Source of the DNA: Pseudomonas palmensis
GTDB lineage: Bacteria; Pseudomonadota; Gammaproteobacteria; Pseudomonadales; Pseudomonadaceae
Assembly (NCBI RefSeq): GCF_017848315.1
Contig: NZ_JAFKEC010000007.1
Coordinates: forward strand, 92,832-156,831
Direction of reading: 5' to 3'
DNA length: 64,000 nt
Positions 41,767 through 50,616 of the stretch are shown piece by piece (position 1 is the stretch's first letter; the number at the start of each line of letters is the position of its first letter). The translations under genes were made by a program, and so were the position numbers. The notes below the pieces were generated by a model. That model saw only the letters and a list, made by a program, of their open reading frames with translations, searched no databases and was not told where the DNA came from.

Positions 41767-42693
41767 ATGTTCGACTACAAGTTGCTTTCCGCCCTGGCGG
41801 CGGTGATCGAGCAGGGCGGTTTCGAGCGGGGCGCACAGTTGCTCGGGCTGTCGCAATCGGCCATTTCGCAACGTATCAAGCTGCTGGAGGCGCGCGTCGG
41901 CCAGCCGGTGCTGGTACGCGCCGCGCCACCAGCGCCCACCGAGATCGGCAAGCGCCTGCTCAACCATGTACAGCAGGTGCGCCTGCTCGAGCGCGACCTG
42001 CAGCATCAGGTGCCGGCGCTGGACGATGGCGGTCAGCCCGAGCGTCTGCGGGTAGCGCTCAACGCCGACAGCCTGGCCACCTGGTGGGCGGCGGCGGTCG
42101 GGGCGTTCTGTGCGCAGGAGCGGGTGCTGCTGGAGCTGGTGGTGGAAGACCAGGAGGTGGGCCTCAAGCGCATGCGCGCTGGCGAAGTGGCGGCCTGCCT
42201 GTGCGCCAGCGAGCGACCGGTTGCCGGGGCGCGCAGCGAGCTGCTCGGCGCCATGCGCTACCGTGCGCTGGCCAGCCCCGACTTCATGGCGCGCCACTTT
42301 CCCCAGGGGGTAGAGGTGGCGCGTCTGGCCCGCACCCCGGCCGTGGTGTTCGGCCCGGACGATTTTCTGCAGCATCGCTACCTGGCGTCGCTGGGTATCG
42401 ATGGTGCATTCCTGCATCACCTGTGCCCGTCTTCGGAGGGCTTTCTGCGCATGACCGAGGCCGGCGTGGGTTGGGGCCTGGTGCCCGAATTGCAGGCCCA
42501 GGCGCAACTGGCCAGCGGGCAACTGGTGGAAATTCTGGCGGATAAGCCGATCGATGTGCCGCTGTACTGGCATCATTGGCGCAATGGCGGGCAATTGCTC
42601 GGCCAACTCACCGACCACCTGCGGCGCAGCGCCAGCAGCTGGTTGGTGCCGTGGTCGGGTTTGCCGGCGTCTGCATCATCTGCAAACAAGTAG
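41767..42693 (+). CDS. argP: LysR-type regulator ArgP (IciA)
   Basis: A 308-residue LysR-family activator. The helix-turn-helix lies in residues about 5-60 (ERGAQLLGLSQSAISQRIKLLE), followed by the periplasmic-binding-like sensor domain that binds lysine and arginine. YKLLSALAAVIEQGGFERGA is characteristic of ArgP. The start at 41767 was chosen over in-frame ATG 41650 because it opens the HTH correctly. The 122-base gap to argO should hold the shared control site. Confidence 0.9.
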   Translation: MFDYKLLSALAAVIEQGGFERGAQLLGLSQSAISQRIKLLEARVGQPVLVRAAPPAPTEIGKRLLNHVQQVRLLERDLQHQVPALDDGGQPERLRVALNADSLATWWAAAVGAFCAQERVLLELVVEDQEVGLKRMRAGEVAACLCASERPVAGARSELLGAMRYRALASPDFMARHFPQGVEVARLARTPAVVFGPDDFLQHRYLASLGIDGAFLHHLCPSSEGFLRMTEAGVGWGLVPELQAQAQLASGQLVEILADKPIDVPLYWHHWRNGGQLLGQLTDHLRRSASSWLVPWSGLPASASSANK

Positions 42694-42705
42694 GCGGAGT
42701 GCTTC

Positions 42706-43701
42706 ATGCGAATTCTGGTCACCGGCGCAAGCGGCTTCATTGGCGGGCGCTTTGCACGCTTTGCCCTGGAGCAGGGCATGGAGGTACGGGTCAATGGCCG
42801 GCGGGCCGAAGGCGTCGAGCACCTGGTGCGCCGCGGCGCCCAGTTCATTCCGGGGGACCTGGGCGACCCGGAGCTGGCCCGGCGGGTCTGCCAGGGCGTC
42901 GAAACCGTGGTGCACTGCGCCGGTGCGGTGGGCAACTGGGGACGCTACCAGGACTTTCACCAGGGCAACGTGGTGGTCACCGAGAACGTGGTGGAGGCGT
43001 GCCTGAAGGAACACGTTCGTCGCCTGGTGCACCTGTCCTCGCCGTCGATCTACTGGAACGGGCGCTCGCGCCTGGGGGTGACCGAAGAGCAGGTGCCGCG
43101 GCGCCTGCACGATGCCTACGCGACCACCAAGTACCTGGCCGAGCAGAAGGTTTTCGGTGCCCAGGAGTTCGGCCTGGAAGTGCTGGCCCTGCGCCCGCGC
43201 TTCGTCACCGGGGCAGGGGATGTGAGCATCTTCCCGCGCCTGCTCAAGATGCAGCAGAAACGCCGTCTGGCGATCATCGGCAACGGCTTGAACAAGGTCG
43301 ACTTCACCAGCGTGCAGAACCTCAACGAGGCGCTGATCAACGCGGTGCTGGCCGGCAACGACGCGCTCGGGCAGGCCTACAACATCAGCAACGGCCACCC
43401 GCTGCCGCTGTGGGACGTGATCAATTACGTGATGCGGCGCATGGACCTGCCCCAGGTCACGCGCTACCGCTCCAGTGGCCTGGCCTACAGCCTGGGCGCG
43501 CTGAACGAGGGGGCCTGCCTGCTGTGGCCGGGCCGTCCGCAACCGACCCTGTCGCGCCTGGCGGTGCAGGTGATGAACAAGGATTTCACCCTGGACATCA
43601 GCCGCGCCCGCCAGCAACTGGACTACCGCCCGCAGGTCAGCGTGTGGGCGGCGCTGGATGAATTCTGCGGCTGGTGGAAGGCCCAGCACGGCGGCCACTG
43701 A
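42706..43701 (+). CDS. NAD(P)-dependent epimerase/dehydratase (extended SDR)
   Basis: A 331-residue extended short-chain dehydrogenase. TGASGFIGG (7-15) is the nucleotide loop, HCAGAVGNWG and HLSSPSIYW are core strands with the catalytic Ser, and YATTKYLAE gives the YxxxK pair. The C-terminal part resembles 3-beta-hydroxysteroid dehydrogenase/isomerases more than sugar epimerases. The substrate is unknown. It starts 12 bases after argP and may be co-transcribed. Confidence 0.85.
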   Translation: MRILVTGASGFIGGRFARFALEQGMEVRVNGRRAEGVEHLVRRGAQFIPGDLGDPELARRVCQGVETVVHCAGAVGNWGRYQDFHQGNVVVTENVVEACLKEHVRRLVHLSSPSIYWNGRSRLGVTEEQVPRRLHDAYATTKYLAEQKVFGAQEFGLEVLALRPRFVTGAGDVSIFPRLLKMQQKRRLAIIGNGLNKVDFTSVQNLNEALINAVLAGNDALGQAYNISNGHPLPLWDVINYVMRRMDLPQVTRYRSSGLAYSLGALNEGACLLWPGRPQPTLSRLAVQVMNKDFTLDISRARQQLDYRPQVSVWAALDEFCGWWKAQHGGH

Positions 43702-43740
43702 CTTATACTGGCGCTCATTTGCACTCACGGCGGTTGATCC

Positions 43741-44565
43741 ATGCGCAACGATGCTCACGACGATTTCGATGATGTACCCAGCCTCAAGGCCGGCGGTCGC
43801 GATGATGACGACTTTGCCCCGGCGCCAGGTGCACGGGTGGCCGCCGTGCGCGGCAAACCGCGCAAGCCGGCGGCCACCGGGCCGTTGTGGGCGCTGGTGG
43901 GCGCTTCGTTCATCGCCCTGGCCGGGCTTGGCTGGTGGAGCTTCCAGCAGATTTCGCTGATGGAGCAGCAACTGGTGGCCACCCAGGAAAGCTTTGCGCG
44001 CATCAGTGAAGAAGCTGCCGGGCGCCTGCAGGACATCAGCGGCAAGGTGGCGGCCAGCGAGTCGAGCGTCAGCACCGGCAGCGAGGCACTGAAGCTGCAG
44101 ATAAAGCAGTTGCAGGCCAGCCTCGCCGAGCAGAGCAAGCAGCAGCAGGGCGTAGCCGGGCAGCAGGGGGACCTGGGCAAGCGGCTGGAGCAGGCCCTGG
44201 CGCAGGTTGGCGAGCAGCAGGCAACCAATGCCCAGTTGCAGGCGCAACTCAAGGCCGTGGCCACGGAGCTGGCGGCGGTGAAGGCGGCGCAGGCTGATAC
44301 CGGCAAGGTCGATGCGCAGCTCAAGAGCCTGTCGACGGAGGTTGCCGCACTGAAGAAACAGGGGGATCCGGGGGCGGCGATCCAGCGCCTGGAGCAGGAC
44401 CTGATCGTGCTCAAGAGCGAGCAGGAGAATCGCCCGGCGGCGGCTGCCGGGGCGGGTGCCTCGACGGCGGAGTTCGATGCGTTTCGCGGGCAGGTGACCC
44501 GCAATATCACCACCTTGCAGAGCCAGGTGCAGAACCTGCAGCGGCAGATCAACGCCAAGCCCTGA
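43741..44565 (+). CDS. Coiled-coil inner-membrane protein, unknown function
   Basis: A 274-residue protein with an acidic N-terminus (RNDAHDDFDDV), one transmembrane helix at about 56-76 (WALVGASFIALAGLGWW), and then a long Gln/Ala/Glu-rich coiled coil to the end. Repeated Q-L-x-A-x-L heptads and SLSTEVAALKKQ support this. The homologue in PAO1 is often called chromosome-segregation ATPase-like, but no ATP-binding motif is visible here. It should be a type II membrane protein with a periplasmic rod. Confidence 0.75.
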   Translation: MRNDAHDDFDDVPSLKAGGRDDDDFAPAPGARVAAVRGKPRKPAATGPLWALVGASFIALAGLGWWSFQQISLMEQQLVATQESFARISEEAAGRLQDISGKVAASESSVSTGSEALKLQIKQLQASLAEQSKQQQGVAGQQGDLGKRLEQALAQVGEQQATNAQLQAQLKAVATELAAVKAAQADTGKVDAQLKSLSTEVAALKKQGDPGAAIQRLEQDLIVLKSEQENRPAAAAGAGASTAEFDAFRGQVTRNITTLQSQVQNLQRQINAKP

Positions 44566-44579
44566 TCCGCTGTGAACCT

Positions 44580-44663
44580 ATCGCGGGTCAAGCCCGCTCC
44601 CACCGGTACAGTGGCTGTCTGCACACCACCGATACCCTTGTGGGAGCGGGCTTGACCCGCGAC
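44580..44663. repeat. REP pair (inverted), CGGGTCAAGCCCGC type, long spacer
   Basis: ATCGCGGGTCAAGCCCGCTCCCACC and its inverse are separated by about 35 bases, between the convergent ends of the coiled-coil gene and xenB. Confidence 0.9.
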
Positions 44664-44674
44664 AGAGCCGACGC

Positions 44675-45724
44675 TTACATCACCGGGTAATCGATGTACC
44701 CGACCGGGCCCTTGGAGTAGAACGTGTCAGGCCGTGGCTCGTTCAGCGGTGCATCCGCTTGCAGCCGTGCCGGCAGGTCGGGGTTGGCAATGAACGGCAC
44801 GCCGAAGGCCACCGCATCGGCCGTGCCGTTGGCAATGGCAGCATTCGCACTGGCCTTGTCGAAGCGTTCGTTGGCGATGTACGGCCCGCCAAACGCCTCT
44901 TTGAGCAACGGCCCGATGCTGTCTTCGGCCACTCGCTCACGCGCACAGATGAAGGCGATGCCACGTTTGCCGAGCTCCCGCGCCACGTAGGTGAACGTCT
45001 CGGTCAGGTTGGCATCGCCCATGTCGTGCAGGTCGGCCCGTGGCGACAGGTGCACGCCTACGCGTTGCGCGCCCCACACGTCGATGAGCGCATCGGTCGC
45101 TTCCAGCAGCAGCCGTGCACGGTTCTCCAGCGAGCCACCGTACTCGTCGGTGCGCTGGTTGGTGCTGCTCTGCAGGAACTGGTCGATCAGGTAGCCGTTG
45201 GCCGCATGCAGCTCCACACCGTCGAAGCCGGCCGCCTTGGCGTTCTCGGCACCGACGCGGTAGGCCTCGATGATGTCGGCGATTTCCTCGGTTTCCAGCG
45301 CGCGCGGGGTGACGAATTCGGTGATCGGGCGCACCAGGCTCACATGCCCCTTGGGCTGCACCGCGCTCGGCGCAACCGGCGTTTCGCCGTTCAGGTACAG
45401 CGGGTGCGAAATGCGTCCCACGTGCCACAGTTGCAGGAAGATGCGCCCGCCAGCACCGTGCAGCGCTTTGGTCACGTTGGTCCAGCCACGCACCTGGTCG
45501 TTGCTCCAGATGCCCGGTGTGTCGGGGTAGCCCACGCCCAGCGGGGTCACCGAGGTGGCCTCGCTGAGAATCAGCCCGGCGCTGGCGCGCTGTACGTAGT
45601 ACTCGGCCATCAGCGCGTTGGGTACGCGGCCTTCGTCGGCCCGGCAGCGGGTCAGCGGGGCCATGATGATGCGGTTGGGCAACTCGAGGTCGCCAAGGGT
45701 GATCGGGTCGAATAGCGTTGTCAT
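44675..45724 (-). CDS. xenB: Old-yellow-enzyme family alkene/nitro reductase XenB
   Basis: A 349-residue FMN oxidoreductase. It closely matches xenobiotic reductase B, which reduces nitroglycerin, TNT and activated alkenes with NADPH. The substrate-binding pair HAAN (in ELHAANGYLIDQFLQ) is present, and N-terminal RIIMAPLTRCRA and DEYGGSLENRAR are family marks. It follows an MFS gene and an ArsR regulator on the same strand, so the three probably form an inducible detoxification operon. Confidence 0.92.
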   Translation of the reverse strand: MTTLFDPITLGDLELPNRIIMAPLTRCRADEGRVPNALMAEYYVQRASAGLILSEATSVTPLGVGYPDTPGIWSNDQVRGWTNVTKALHGAGGRIFLQLWHVGRISHPLYLNGETPVAPSAVQPKGHVSLVRPITEFVTPRALETEEIADIIEAYRVGAENAKAAGFDGVELHAANGYLIDQFLQSSTNQRTDEYGGSLENRARLLLEATDALIDVWGAQRVGVHLSPRADLHDMGDANLTETFTYVARELGKRGIAFICARERVAEDSIGPLLKEAFGGPYIANERFDKASANAAIANGTADAVAFGVPFIANPDLPARLQADAPLNEPRPDTFYSKGPVGYIDYPVM

Positions 45725-45744
45725 GTGCGTGAACCTCGTGGCAA

Positions 45745-46914
45745 TCAGTGAGTGGCAGGTGCCAGGTCGGCGTTGTTGCCGCCCTGGCTGAATGTGATAA
45801 GGGTGACAATCAGGGCCAGCACGGCCAGCGCCGCTGCCGCCAGGGGCACGCGGGTCAGGCCCAGGCCCTGGTCGATCACGGTGCCGCCGACCCAGGCGCC
45901 CAGCGCATTGCCCAGGTTGAAGGCACCGATGTTCAGGGTCGACACCAGGTTCGGTGCCGCCCTGCCGAAGCTCACCACGTTGACCTGCAGGGCCGGCACG
46001 GCGGCGAACGCGGCGGTGGCCCAGAGGAACAGGGTGATCTCGGCCGGAATCAGCGCGGTACTGGTCCAGCTCAGCGCGGTGGAGATGACCGCCATGGCGG
46101 CGAACACGCCCATCAGGGTGGCGGCCAGGCGACGATCGGCCAGCTTGCCGCCCAGGATGTTGCCCAGGGTCAGGCCCAGGCCGATCAACAGCAGGGTCCA
46201 GGTCACGCCGCGCGGCGACACGCCGGTGACATCACCCAGCAACGGCGCCACATAGGTGAACAGGGCGAACATCGAGGCCGAGAACAGCACGGTCATCGAC
46301 AGCGACAGCCAGATGCCGGCGCCCTTGAGCGCAGCCAGCTCGGCACGCATGTCGAGTTTCTCTTCGTCGCGCTTGATCGGCAGGAAGCGGATCAGGCCGA
46401 TCAGCGCGATCACGCCGATCACGGTCACTGCCCAGAACGTCGAGCGCCAGCCGTACACCTGGCCCAGCGCGGTACCCAGTGGCACGCCCAGCACGTTGGC
46501 CAGGGTCAGGCCGGTGAACATCAGCGCCACGGCTGAAGCGCGGCGGTTGGCCGGAACCAGGTTGGCCGCCACCACCGAACCGATGCCGAAGAAGGCGCCG
46601 TGGCACAGCGCGGTGATCACGCGGGCAAACATCAGCACGTTGTAGTCGGTGGCCAGGGCGCACAGCAGGTTGCCGATGATGAACACCCCCATCAGCGCCA
46701 CCAGTGCGGCCTTGCGCGGCAGCCGGGCGGTGGCCAGGGCCATGAACGGCGCGCCGATGGCCACGCCCAGCGCGTAGCCGGTCACCAGCCAGCCGGCACC
46801 GGGGATCGACACACCCAGGTCGCTTGCCACATCCGGCAGCAGGCCCATGATGACGAACTCGGTGGTACCGATGGCGAAGGCGCTCAGCGCCAGGATCAAC
46901 AGCGAAAGGGGCAT
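45745..46914 (-). CDS. AraJ/YdhP-like MFS exporter
   Basis: A 389-residue, 12-helix major facilitator. SAFAIGTTEFVIMGLLPDV opens helix 1 and is typical of the arabinose-efflux/purine-efflux DHA1 branch. The helix 2-3 loop ALATARLPRKAALVAL is a reduced motif A. The gene lies between arsR (13 bases) and xenB (20 bases), so export is likely tied to the same inducer. The true substrate is unknown. Confidence 0.88.
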   Translation of the reverse strand: MPLSLLILALSAFAIGTTEFVIMGLLPDVASDLGVSIPGAGWLVTGYALGVAIGAPFMALATARLPRKAALVALMGVFIIGNLLCALATDYNVLMFARVITALCHGAFFGIGSVVAANLVPANRRASAVALMFTGLTLANVLGVPLGTALGQVYGWRSTFWAVTVIGVIALIGLIRFLPIKRDEEKLDMRAELAALKGAGIWLSLSMTVLFSASMFALFTYVAPLLGDVTGVSPRGVTWTLLLIGLGLTLGNILGGKLADRRLAATLMGVFAAMAVISTALSWTSTALIPAEITLFLWATAAFAAVPALQVNVVSFGRAAPNLVSTLNIGAFNLGNALGAWVGGTVIDQGLGLTRVPLAAAALAVLALIVTLITFSQGGNNADLAPATH

Positions 46915-46927
46915 TGCAAGGTCCTTG

Positions 46928-47230
46928 TCAGAGCTCTTGGCTCATCTGCTGGAGGAAGGCCTGGATGGTTTCCTCGTTGCGTTTGAAGAAGTGCCACTGG
47001 CCAATCTTCTGGCTGCTGATCAGCCCCGCGCGCTGCAAGGTGGCCAGGTGGGCCGAGACCGTGGACTGCGACAGGCCGCAGCGTTGGTCGATCTGCCCGG
47101 CGCACACACCGTGTTCGGTGCTGTGGTGCTGGTCAGGGAAGCAGGCTTGCGGGTCTTTCAACCAGTTCAGGATTTCTCGCCGTACTGGGTGGGCCAGGGC
47201 TTTTATTATTTCGTCGAGATCAAGAGGCAT
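46928..47230 (-). CDS. ArsR-family repressor with a Cys/His-rich insert
   Basis: A 100-residue winged-helix repressor from ATG 47230 (MPLDLDEIIKALAHPVRREIL). The recognition helix is CGLSQSTVSAHLATLQ. Between helices 2 and 3 a CFPDQHHSTEHGVC segment holds two cysteines and three histidines in 14 residues, a good candidate sensor for metal or an electrophile. It lies first in a unit with the MFS gene and xenB. Palindromes at 47257-47300 and 47338-47357 are likely operators, so it is probably autoregulated. Confidence 0.85.
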   Translation of the reverse strand: MPLDLDEIIKALAHPVRREILNWLKDPQACFPDQHHSTEHGVCAGQIDQRCGLSQSTVSAHLATLQRAGLISSQKIGQWHFFKRNEETIQAFLQQMSQEL

Positions 47231-47256
47231 GGGTGGGCTCGTGGTGGGTATAGCGT

Positions 47257-47300
47257 TATATCGCGATGGGGCGAAATATAAATCGGTATTTCGCGATATA
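47257..47300. promoter_or_regulatory. Operator-like inverted repeats between arsR and acpH
   Basis: TATATCGCGA (47257-47266) and TCGCGATATA (47291-47300) are exact inverse copies 24 bases apart. Each half is itself nearly palindromic around TCGCGA. A nested CGAAAT/ATTTCG pair (47272-47277 and 47288-47293) lies inside. The region is AT-rich and sits directly upstream of arsR, where a dimeric repressor would act. Confidence 0.65.
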
Positions 47301-47337
47301 CAAATATGATTTGGTTCTGTCGTGCGCATGAATCGCT

Positions 47338-47357
47338 ATATCGGGTTATAACGATAT
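47338..47357. promoter_or_regulatory. Third ATATCG inverted repeat near acpH
   Basis: ATATCG and CGATAT are separated by eight bases, 32 bases before the acpH start. The half-site resembles the arsR-proximal sites, so the same regulator may also touch acpH. Confidence 0.45.
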
Positions 47358-47389
47358 TCAAGCGGGCAAGCGGTGCTAGACTGCGGCCT

Positions 47390-47980
47390 ATGAACTACCT
47401 CGCACACCTTCACCTGGGCGGCCAGCAGCCCGAACAACTGCTCGGCAGCCTGTACGGCGACTTCGTCAAGGGGCCGTTGCAGGGGCGCTTTGCCCAGCCG
47501 CTGGAAGCCGCCATCCGCCTGCACCGCCAGATCGACGTGTACACCGACAGCCACCCGCGGGTACTGGCGGCGCTGGCGCGTTTTCCGCGTGAGCGGCGCC
47601 GTTATGCCGGGATCATCCTCGATGTGTTTTTCGACCACTGCCTGGCGCTGCACTGGCACGACTATGCCCGGCAGCCGCTGAGCCAGTTCACCGGGCGCGT
47701 GTACCAGGTGCTGGCGGCCGAGCCCGAGCTGCCCGGGCGCCTGGCGCAGATTGCGCCGTACATGGCGGCGGACGACTGGTTGGGCTCGTACCGCGAGTTC
47801 GCGGTGCTTGAACAGGTGTTCAACGGTATCGCCCGGCGCCTGTCACGCCCCGAGGGTATGGCAGGCGCGATGCAGGAGGTACAGGCGCTGTACGGCCCGC
47901 TGATGGAAGACTTTCGCCACTTCTACCCCGAACTGCAGGGCTTTGCGGCCGACGCTCAGGCCGCCTTGGCGCGGCGCTGA
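47390..47980 (+). CDS. acpH: Acyl-carrier-protein phosphodiesterase family (DUF479)
   Basis: A 196-residue protein resembling AcpH, which removes phosphopantetheine from holo-ACP. MNYLAHLHLGG opens with the conserved HLHL-type metal region, and GDFVKGPLQGRF, HRQIDVYTDSHP and DVFFDHCLALHWHDY match the HD-like metal site. The start at 47390 replaces an earlier in-frame ATG at 47306 that falls in the operator region. The last 25 bases overlap the 3' end of olsA on the other strand. Confidence 0.85.
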   Translation: MNYLAHLHLGGQQPEQLLGSLYGDFVKGPLQGRFAQPLEAAIRLHRQIDVYTDSHPRVLAALARFPRERRRYAGIILDVFFDHCLALHWHDYARQPLSQFTGRVYQVLAAEPELPGRLAQIAPYMAADDWLGSYREFAVLEQVFNGIARRLSRPEGMAGAMQEVQALYGPLMEDFRHFYPELQGFAADAQAALARR

Positions 47981-48741
47981 GGCTGGGCCACCGGCTGGGC
48001 GCCGAACAACGCCGTGTGGATCGCCAACTGGGCATTGAACGCCAGTGACGCACGTTCCTGGCCGGCGCTCTGGATGGGTGCCAGCAGGTGGATCTGCACC
48101 TCGCCACAGTCGTGGGCAAACAGGCGCAGCAGGTGCGAGAGCAGGTCGTCATCGCCCACGAACGGCGCGATGGGGTCGGGCTTGCCGCCCCGCAGGTAGC
48201 GCACGGCCACCGGTTGCACGGGCGTGGCGGTGTCGATTGCGCTGGCCAGCAGGCGCCCGTGGAAGGTGCGCAGGCTGCGCCCGTCGGTGGTGGTGCCTTC
48301 GGGGAAGATCAGCACCGGGCAGGCCTGTTGCAGGTGCCGCGCGATCTGCTGGCGCAGCAACTGGCTGTCGCCGCCACCGCGGCGGATGAACAGGGTGCCG
48401 GCCTTGAGCGCGAGCCAGCCGGCTACCGGCCACTGGCGCACCTCGGCCTTGGACAGGAACGACATCGGCGCGAGCATGCCCAGCAGCGGAATGTCGGTCC
48501 ACGACACGTGGTTGCTGACCCACAGCATCGGTTGCTGCGGGCGGTTGCCGATCACCGTGACCTTGAACGGCAAGGCCCGGGCAAGCCGGGCCATGAACAG
48601 TTGCGACCAGCGCTGGCGGCGGTCGTCGGGAGTACTCAGGTGCAGGCGCTCGTACAGGCTGAACAGGCTGGCCATGCCCAGCCCGAACAGCACCACCAGC
48701 AGCACCCGGACGATTCGCGCATACACGCGCAGGCGTTGCAT
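47956..48741 (-). CDS. olsA: 1-acyl-sn-glycerol-3-phosphate acyltransferase family, OlsA
   Basis: A 261-residue membrane acyltransferase. NHVSWTDIP holds the catalytic HX4D motif (about residues 72-77) and FPEGTTTDG the second glycerolipid-binding motif, after one N-terminal helix (VLLVVLFGLGMASLF). Paired with OlsB it adds the second acyl chain that turns lyso-ornithine lipid into ornithine lipid, a phosphate-free membrane lipid. The ATG overlaps the olsB stop by one base (TGATG), so the two are coupled. Confidence 0.87.
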   Translation of the reverse strand: MQRLRVYARIVRVLLVVLFGLGMASLFSLYERLHLSTPDDRRQRWSQLFMARLARALPFKVTVIGNRPQQPMLWVSNHVSWTDIPLLGMLAPMSFLSKAEVRQWPVAGWLALKAGTLFIRRGGGDSQLLRQQIARHLQQACPVLIFPEGTTTDGRSLRTFHGRLLASAIDTATPVQPVAVRYLRGGKPDPIAPFVGDDDLLSHLLRLFAHDCGEVQIHLLAPIQSAGQERASLAFNAQLAIHTALFGAQPVAQPQRRAKAA

Positions 48742-49496
48742 CACACCGCCGCCTTGAAGTGGCGGGCGTAGCGTGGGCACAGCTCGTCGCGCTTGAGCAG
48801 GATGAACACGTCGGCCACCTGGAAGTCTTCGTCCCAGCACGGCTCGCCGCAGATCTTGGCGCCCAGGCGCATGTAGGCCTTGAGCAGCGGCGGCATCTCG
48901 GCGATGACGTTGCCGGGCAGTGCCAGGCTGGGCAGCGGGTTCTTCGGTTCGGCGCGCAGGTGCTCGGTGCACAGGTAGCGCTCGCGCAGGCGTTGCATGA
49001 TCGCGTGGGCCTGCACGCCGCCGTCCTGCATGGGGATGCTGGCGCACCCCATCAGGTAGCTGTAGCGGCCCTCGTTGAGTACCTCGGCAAGCTCGCCCCA
49101 CAGCACCGCGATGGTGCCGCCGTTGCGGTAGGCCGGGTCGACGCAGGTGCGCCCCAGTTCAAGGATGGGACCCTGCAGATGGCCCAGGCCATGCAGGCTG
49201 AACTCCTCTTCGCTGTAGAAGCGCCCCAGGCTGCTGGCGGCCTGGTGGTCGAGCAGGCGGGTGGTGGCCACCAGGTGCCCGCTGTTGAGGTCGCGTACGC
49301 CGATGTGCTGGCAGTGGATGTCGTAGTCGTCCATGTCCAGCCCGTGTTCGGCGCCTTTGAGCCTGGCCTTGAATTCGCTGCTGAACACGCGAAAGCGCAA
49401 TGCCTGGGCTTCGTGCAGCGCGGCGGGGCCGACCAGGCGCTCGGCCTGCAGACGGCGTTCGTTACGGGTGTCGCCAGGGCATGCAGTCAGGGTCAT
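48741..49496 (-). CDS. olsB: L-ornithine N-alpha-acyltransferase OlsB
   Basis: A 251-residue GNAT-like enzyme that joins a 3-hydroxyacyl chain from ACP to ornithine. [36 protein letters not shown] and [14 protein letters not shown] are OlsB/hemolysin-type acyltransferase blocks. The start at 49496 ([15 protein letters not shown]) is preferred over ATG 49520. It is the first gene of an olsB-olsA pair. In many bacteria these are induced by phosphate starvation; no clear Pho box was found upstream. Confidence 0.87.
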   Translation of the reverse strand: MTLTACPGDTRNERRLQAERLVGPAALHEAQALRFRVFSSEFKARLKGAEHGLDMDDYDIHCQHIGVRDLNSGHLVATTRLLDHQAASSLGRFYSEEEFSLHGLGHLQGPILELGRTCVDPAYRNGGTIAVLWGELAEVLNEGRYSYLMGCASIPMQDGGVQAHAIMQRLRERYLCTEHLRAEPKNPLPSLALPGNVIAEMPPLLKAYMRLGAKICGEPCWDEDFQVADVFILLKRDELCPRYARHFKAAV

Positions 49497-49629
49497 TGCG
49501 AGTCTCCATAAGCCAGCCATGGGGTTGCGGCCGGTCGACTATGTTGTGCAAGCTCAGCCTAGGTAGACGCGGTGTCACCCCCATGAAGCTTTGGTGATGC
49601 TTGTATGACAGCCCTCAAGGAGCACGCCG

Positions 49630-50523
49630 ATGGCCTGGCTGCAGCGACTCAACGACCCCATTCCGCCCTTGGCAACCGATAACCTGGGCGACACCTACGC
49701 CAGCCTGCTGGAGCAGCTCGGCACGGTCAGCCCGTTCGAGCTGGCAGTGCTGGGCGGGCAAGCCATGCCGACCCCGGGGCTGGCGTTTCTGGTGGGCTAC
49801 CAGGCCGCCTTGCGCGTGCTGTGGCCCAGCGCCCCGGCGGGCCTCGGCGCCCTGTGTGCGAGTGAGCGGCGCAGCGTGCGCGCCGCCGACATGGGCATGC
49901 GCCTGGCGCTCGACACGCTGCGCCTGAGCGGCAGCAAGGACTTCGTCACCGCCGGGCCGGACGCCGACTGGCTGCTGGTGGCGGCGCGCTGCGAAGCACC
50001 GGGCCAGGCGCCTCGGCTGAGCCTGGCGGTGGTGTACCCGGGGGAGCCCGGTGTGCGCGTGGAGCCCTTGCCGAGCCTGCCGTTGATGCCTGAGGTCGGG
50101 CATGCCCGCCTGCACCTTGAACAGGCCCTGTGCGAACGCCTGGCCGGTGACGGCTGGGACGCCTACGTCAAGCCGTTCCGCTCGCTGGAAGACCTGTACG
50201 TGCTGAGCGCCCTGAGCGCCTGGCTGTACGGGGTAGGCCGCGCCAATGCCTGGCCGCAGGGGCTTTTGCTGCGCCTGATCGGGCTGCTGGCCGGGTGTGC
50301 CGAAGGCAGCCGGCAATGCGCCGATTCGGCGGCGTTCCACCTGTTGCTGGGCGGCCTGTTCGCGCAGTTCTCGCAACTGAGCGGCGAGCTCGACCAGGCG
50401 CTGACGAGCACGCCGGGGCCCTGGGCCGAGCTGTGGCAGCGCGACCAGGGCATTCTGCAGATCGCCAGCGCGGCGCGGGCCAGGCGCCTGGCCAAGGCAT
50501 GGGCCGGCAGCGGGCTGGCCTGA
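49630..50523 (+). CDS. Acyl-CoA-dehydrogenase-like protein (shortened)
   Basis: A 297-residue protein with features of the acyl-CoA dehydrogenase fold: DMGMRLALDTLRLSGSKDFVTAG resembles the middle beta domain, and the C-terminal 110 residues form helices like the FAD/substrate-binding bundle. At 297 residues it is about 80 shorter than usual, missing most of the N-terminal helical domain. I see no obvious catalytic glutamate context. It is divergent from olsB with a 133-base gap. Function is unknown and enzymatic activity uncertain. Confidence 0.65.
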   Translation: MAWLQRLNDPIPPLATDNLGDTYASLLEQLGTVSPFELAVLGGQAMPTPGLAFLVGYQAALRVLWPSAPAGLGALCASERRSVRAADMGMRLALDTLRLSGSKDFVTAGPDADWLLVAARCEAPGQAPRLSLAVVYPGEPGVRVEPLPSLPLMPEVGHARLHLEQALCERLAGDGWDAYVKPFRSLEDLYVLSALSAWLYGVGRANAWPQGLLLRLIGLLAGCAEGSRQCADSAAFHLLLGGLFAQFSQLSGELDQALTSTPGPWAELWQRDQGILQIASAARARRLAKAWAGSGLA

Positions 50524-50616
50524 GGTTGCCGGGCTGCCCGCATGGCCACAGGCTGTCGCTTGCTGCCGTGCGGGCAGGCGGGTAATGTTGGCGGCTTTAC
50601 GCTTTCAGGAACCTGC

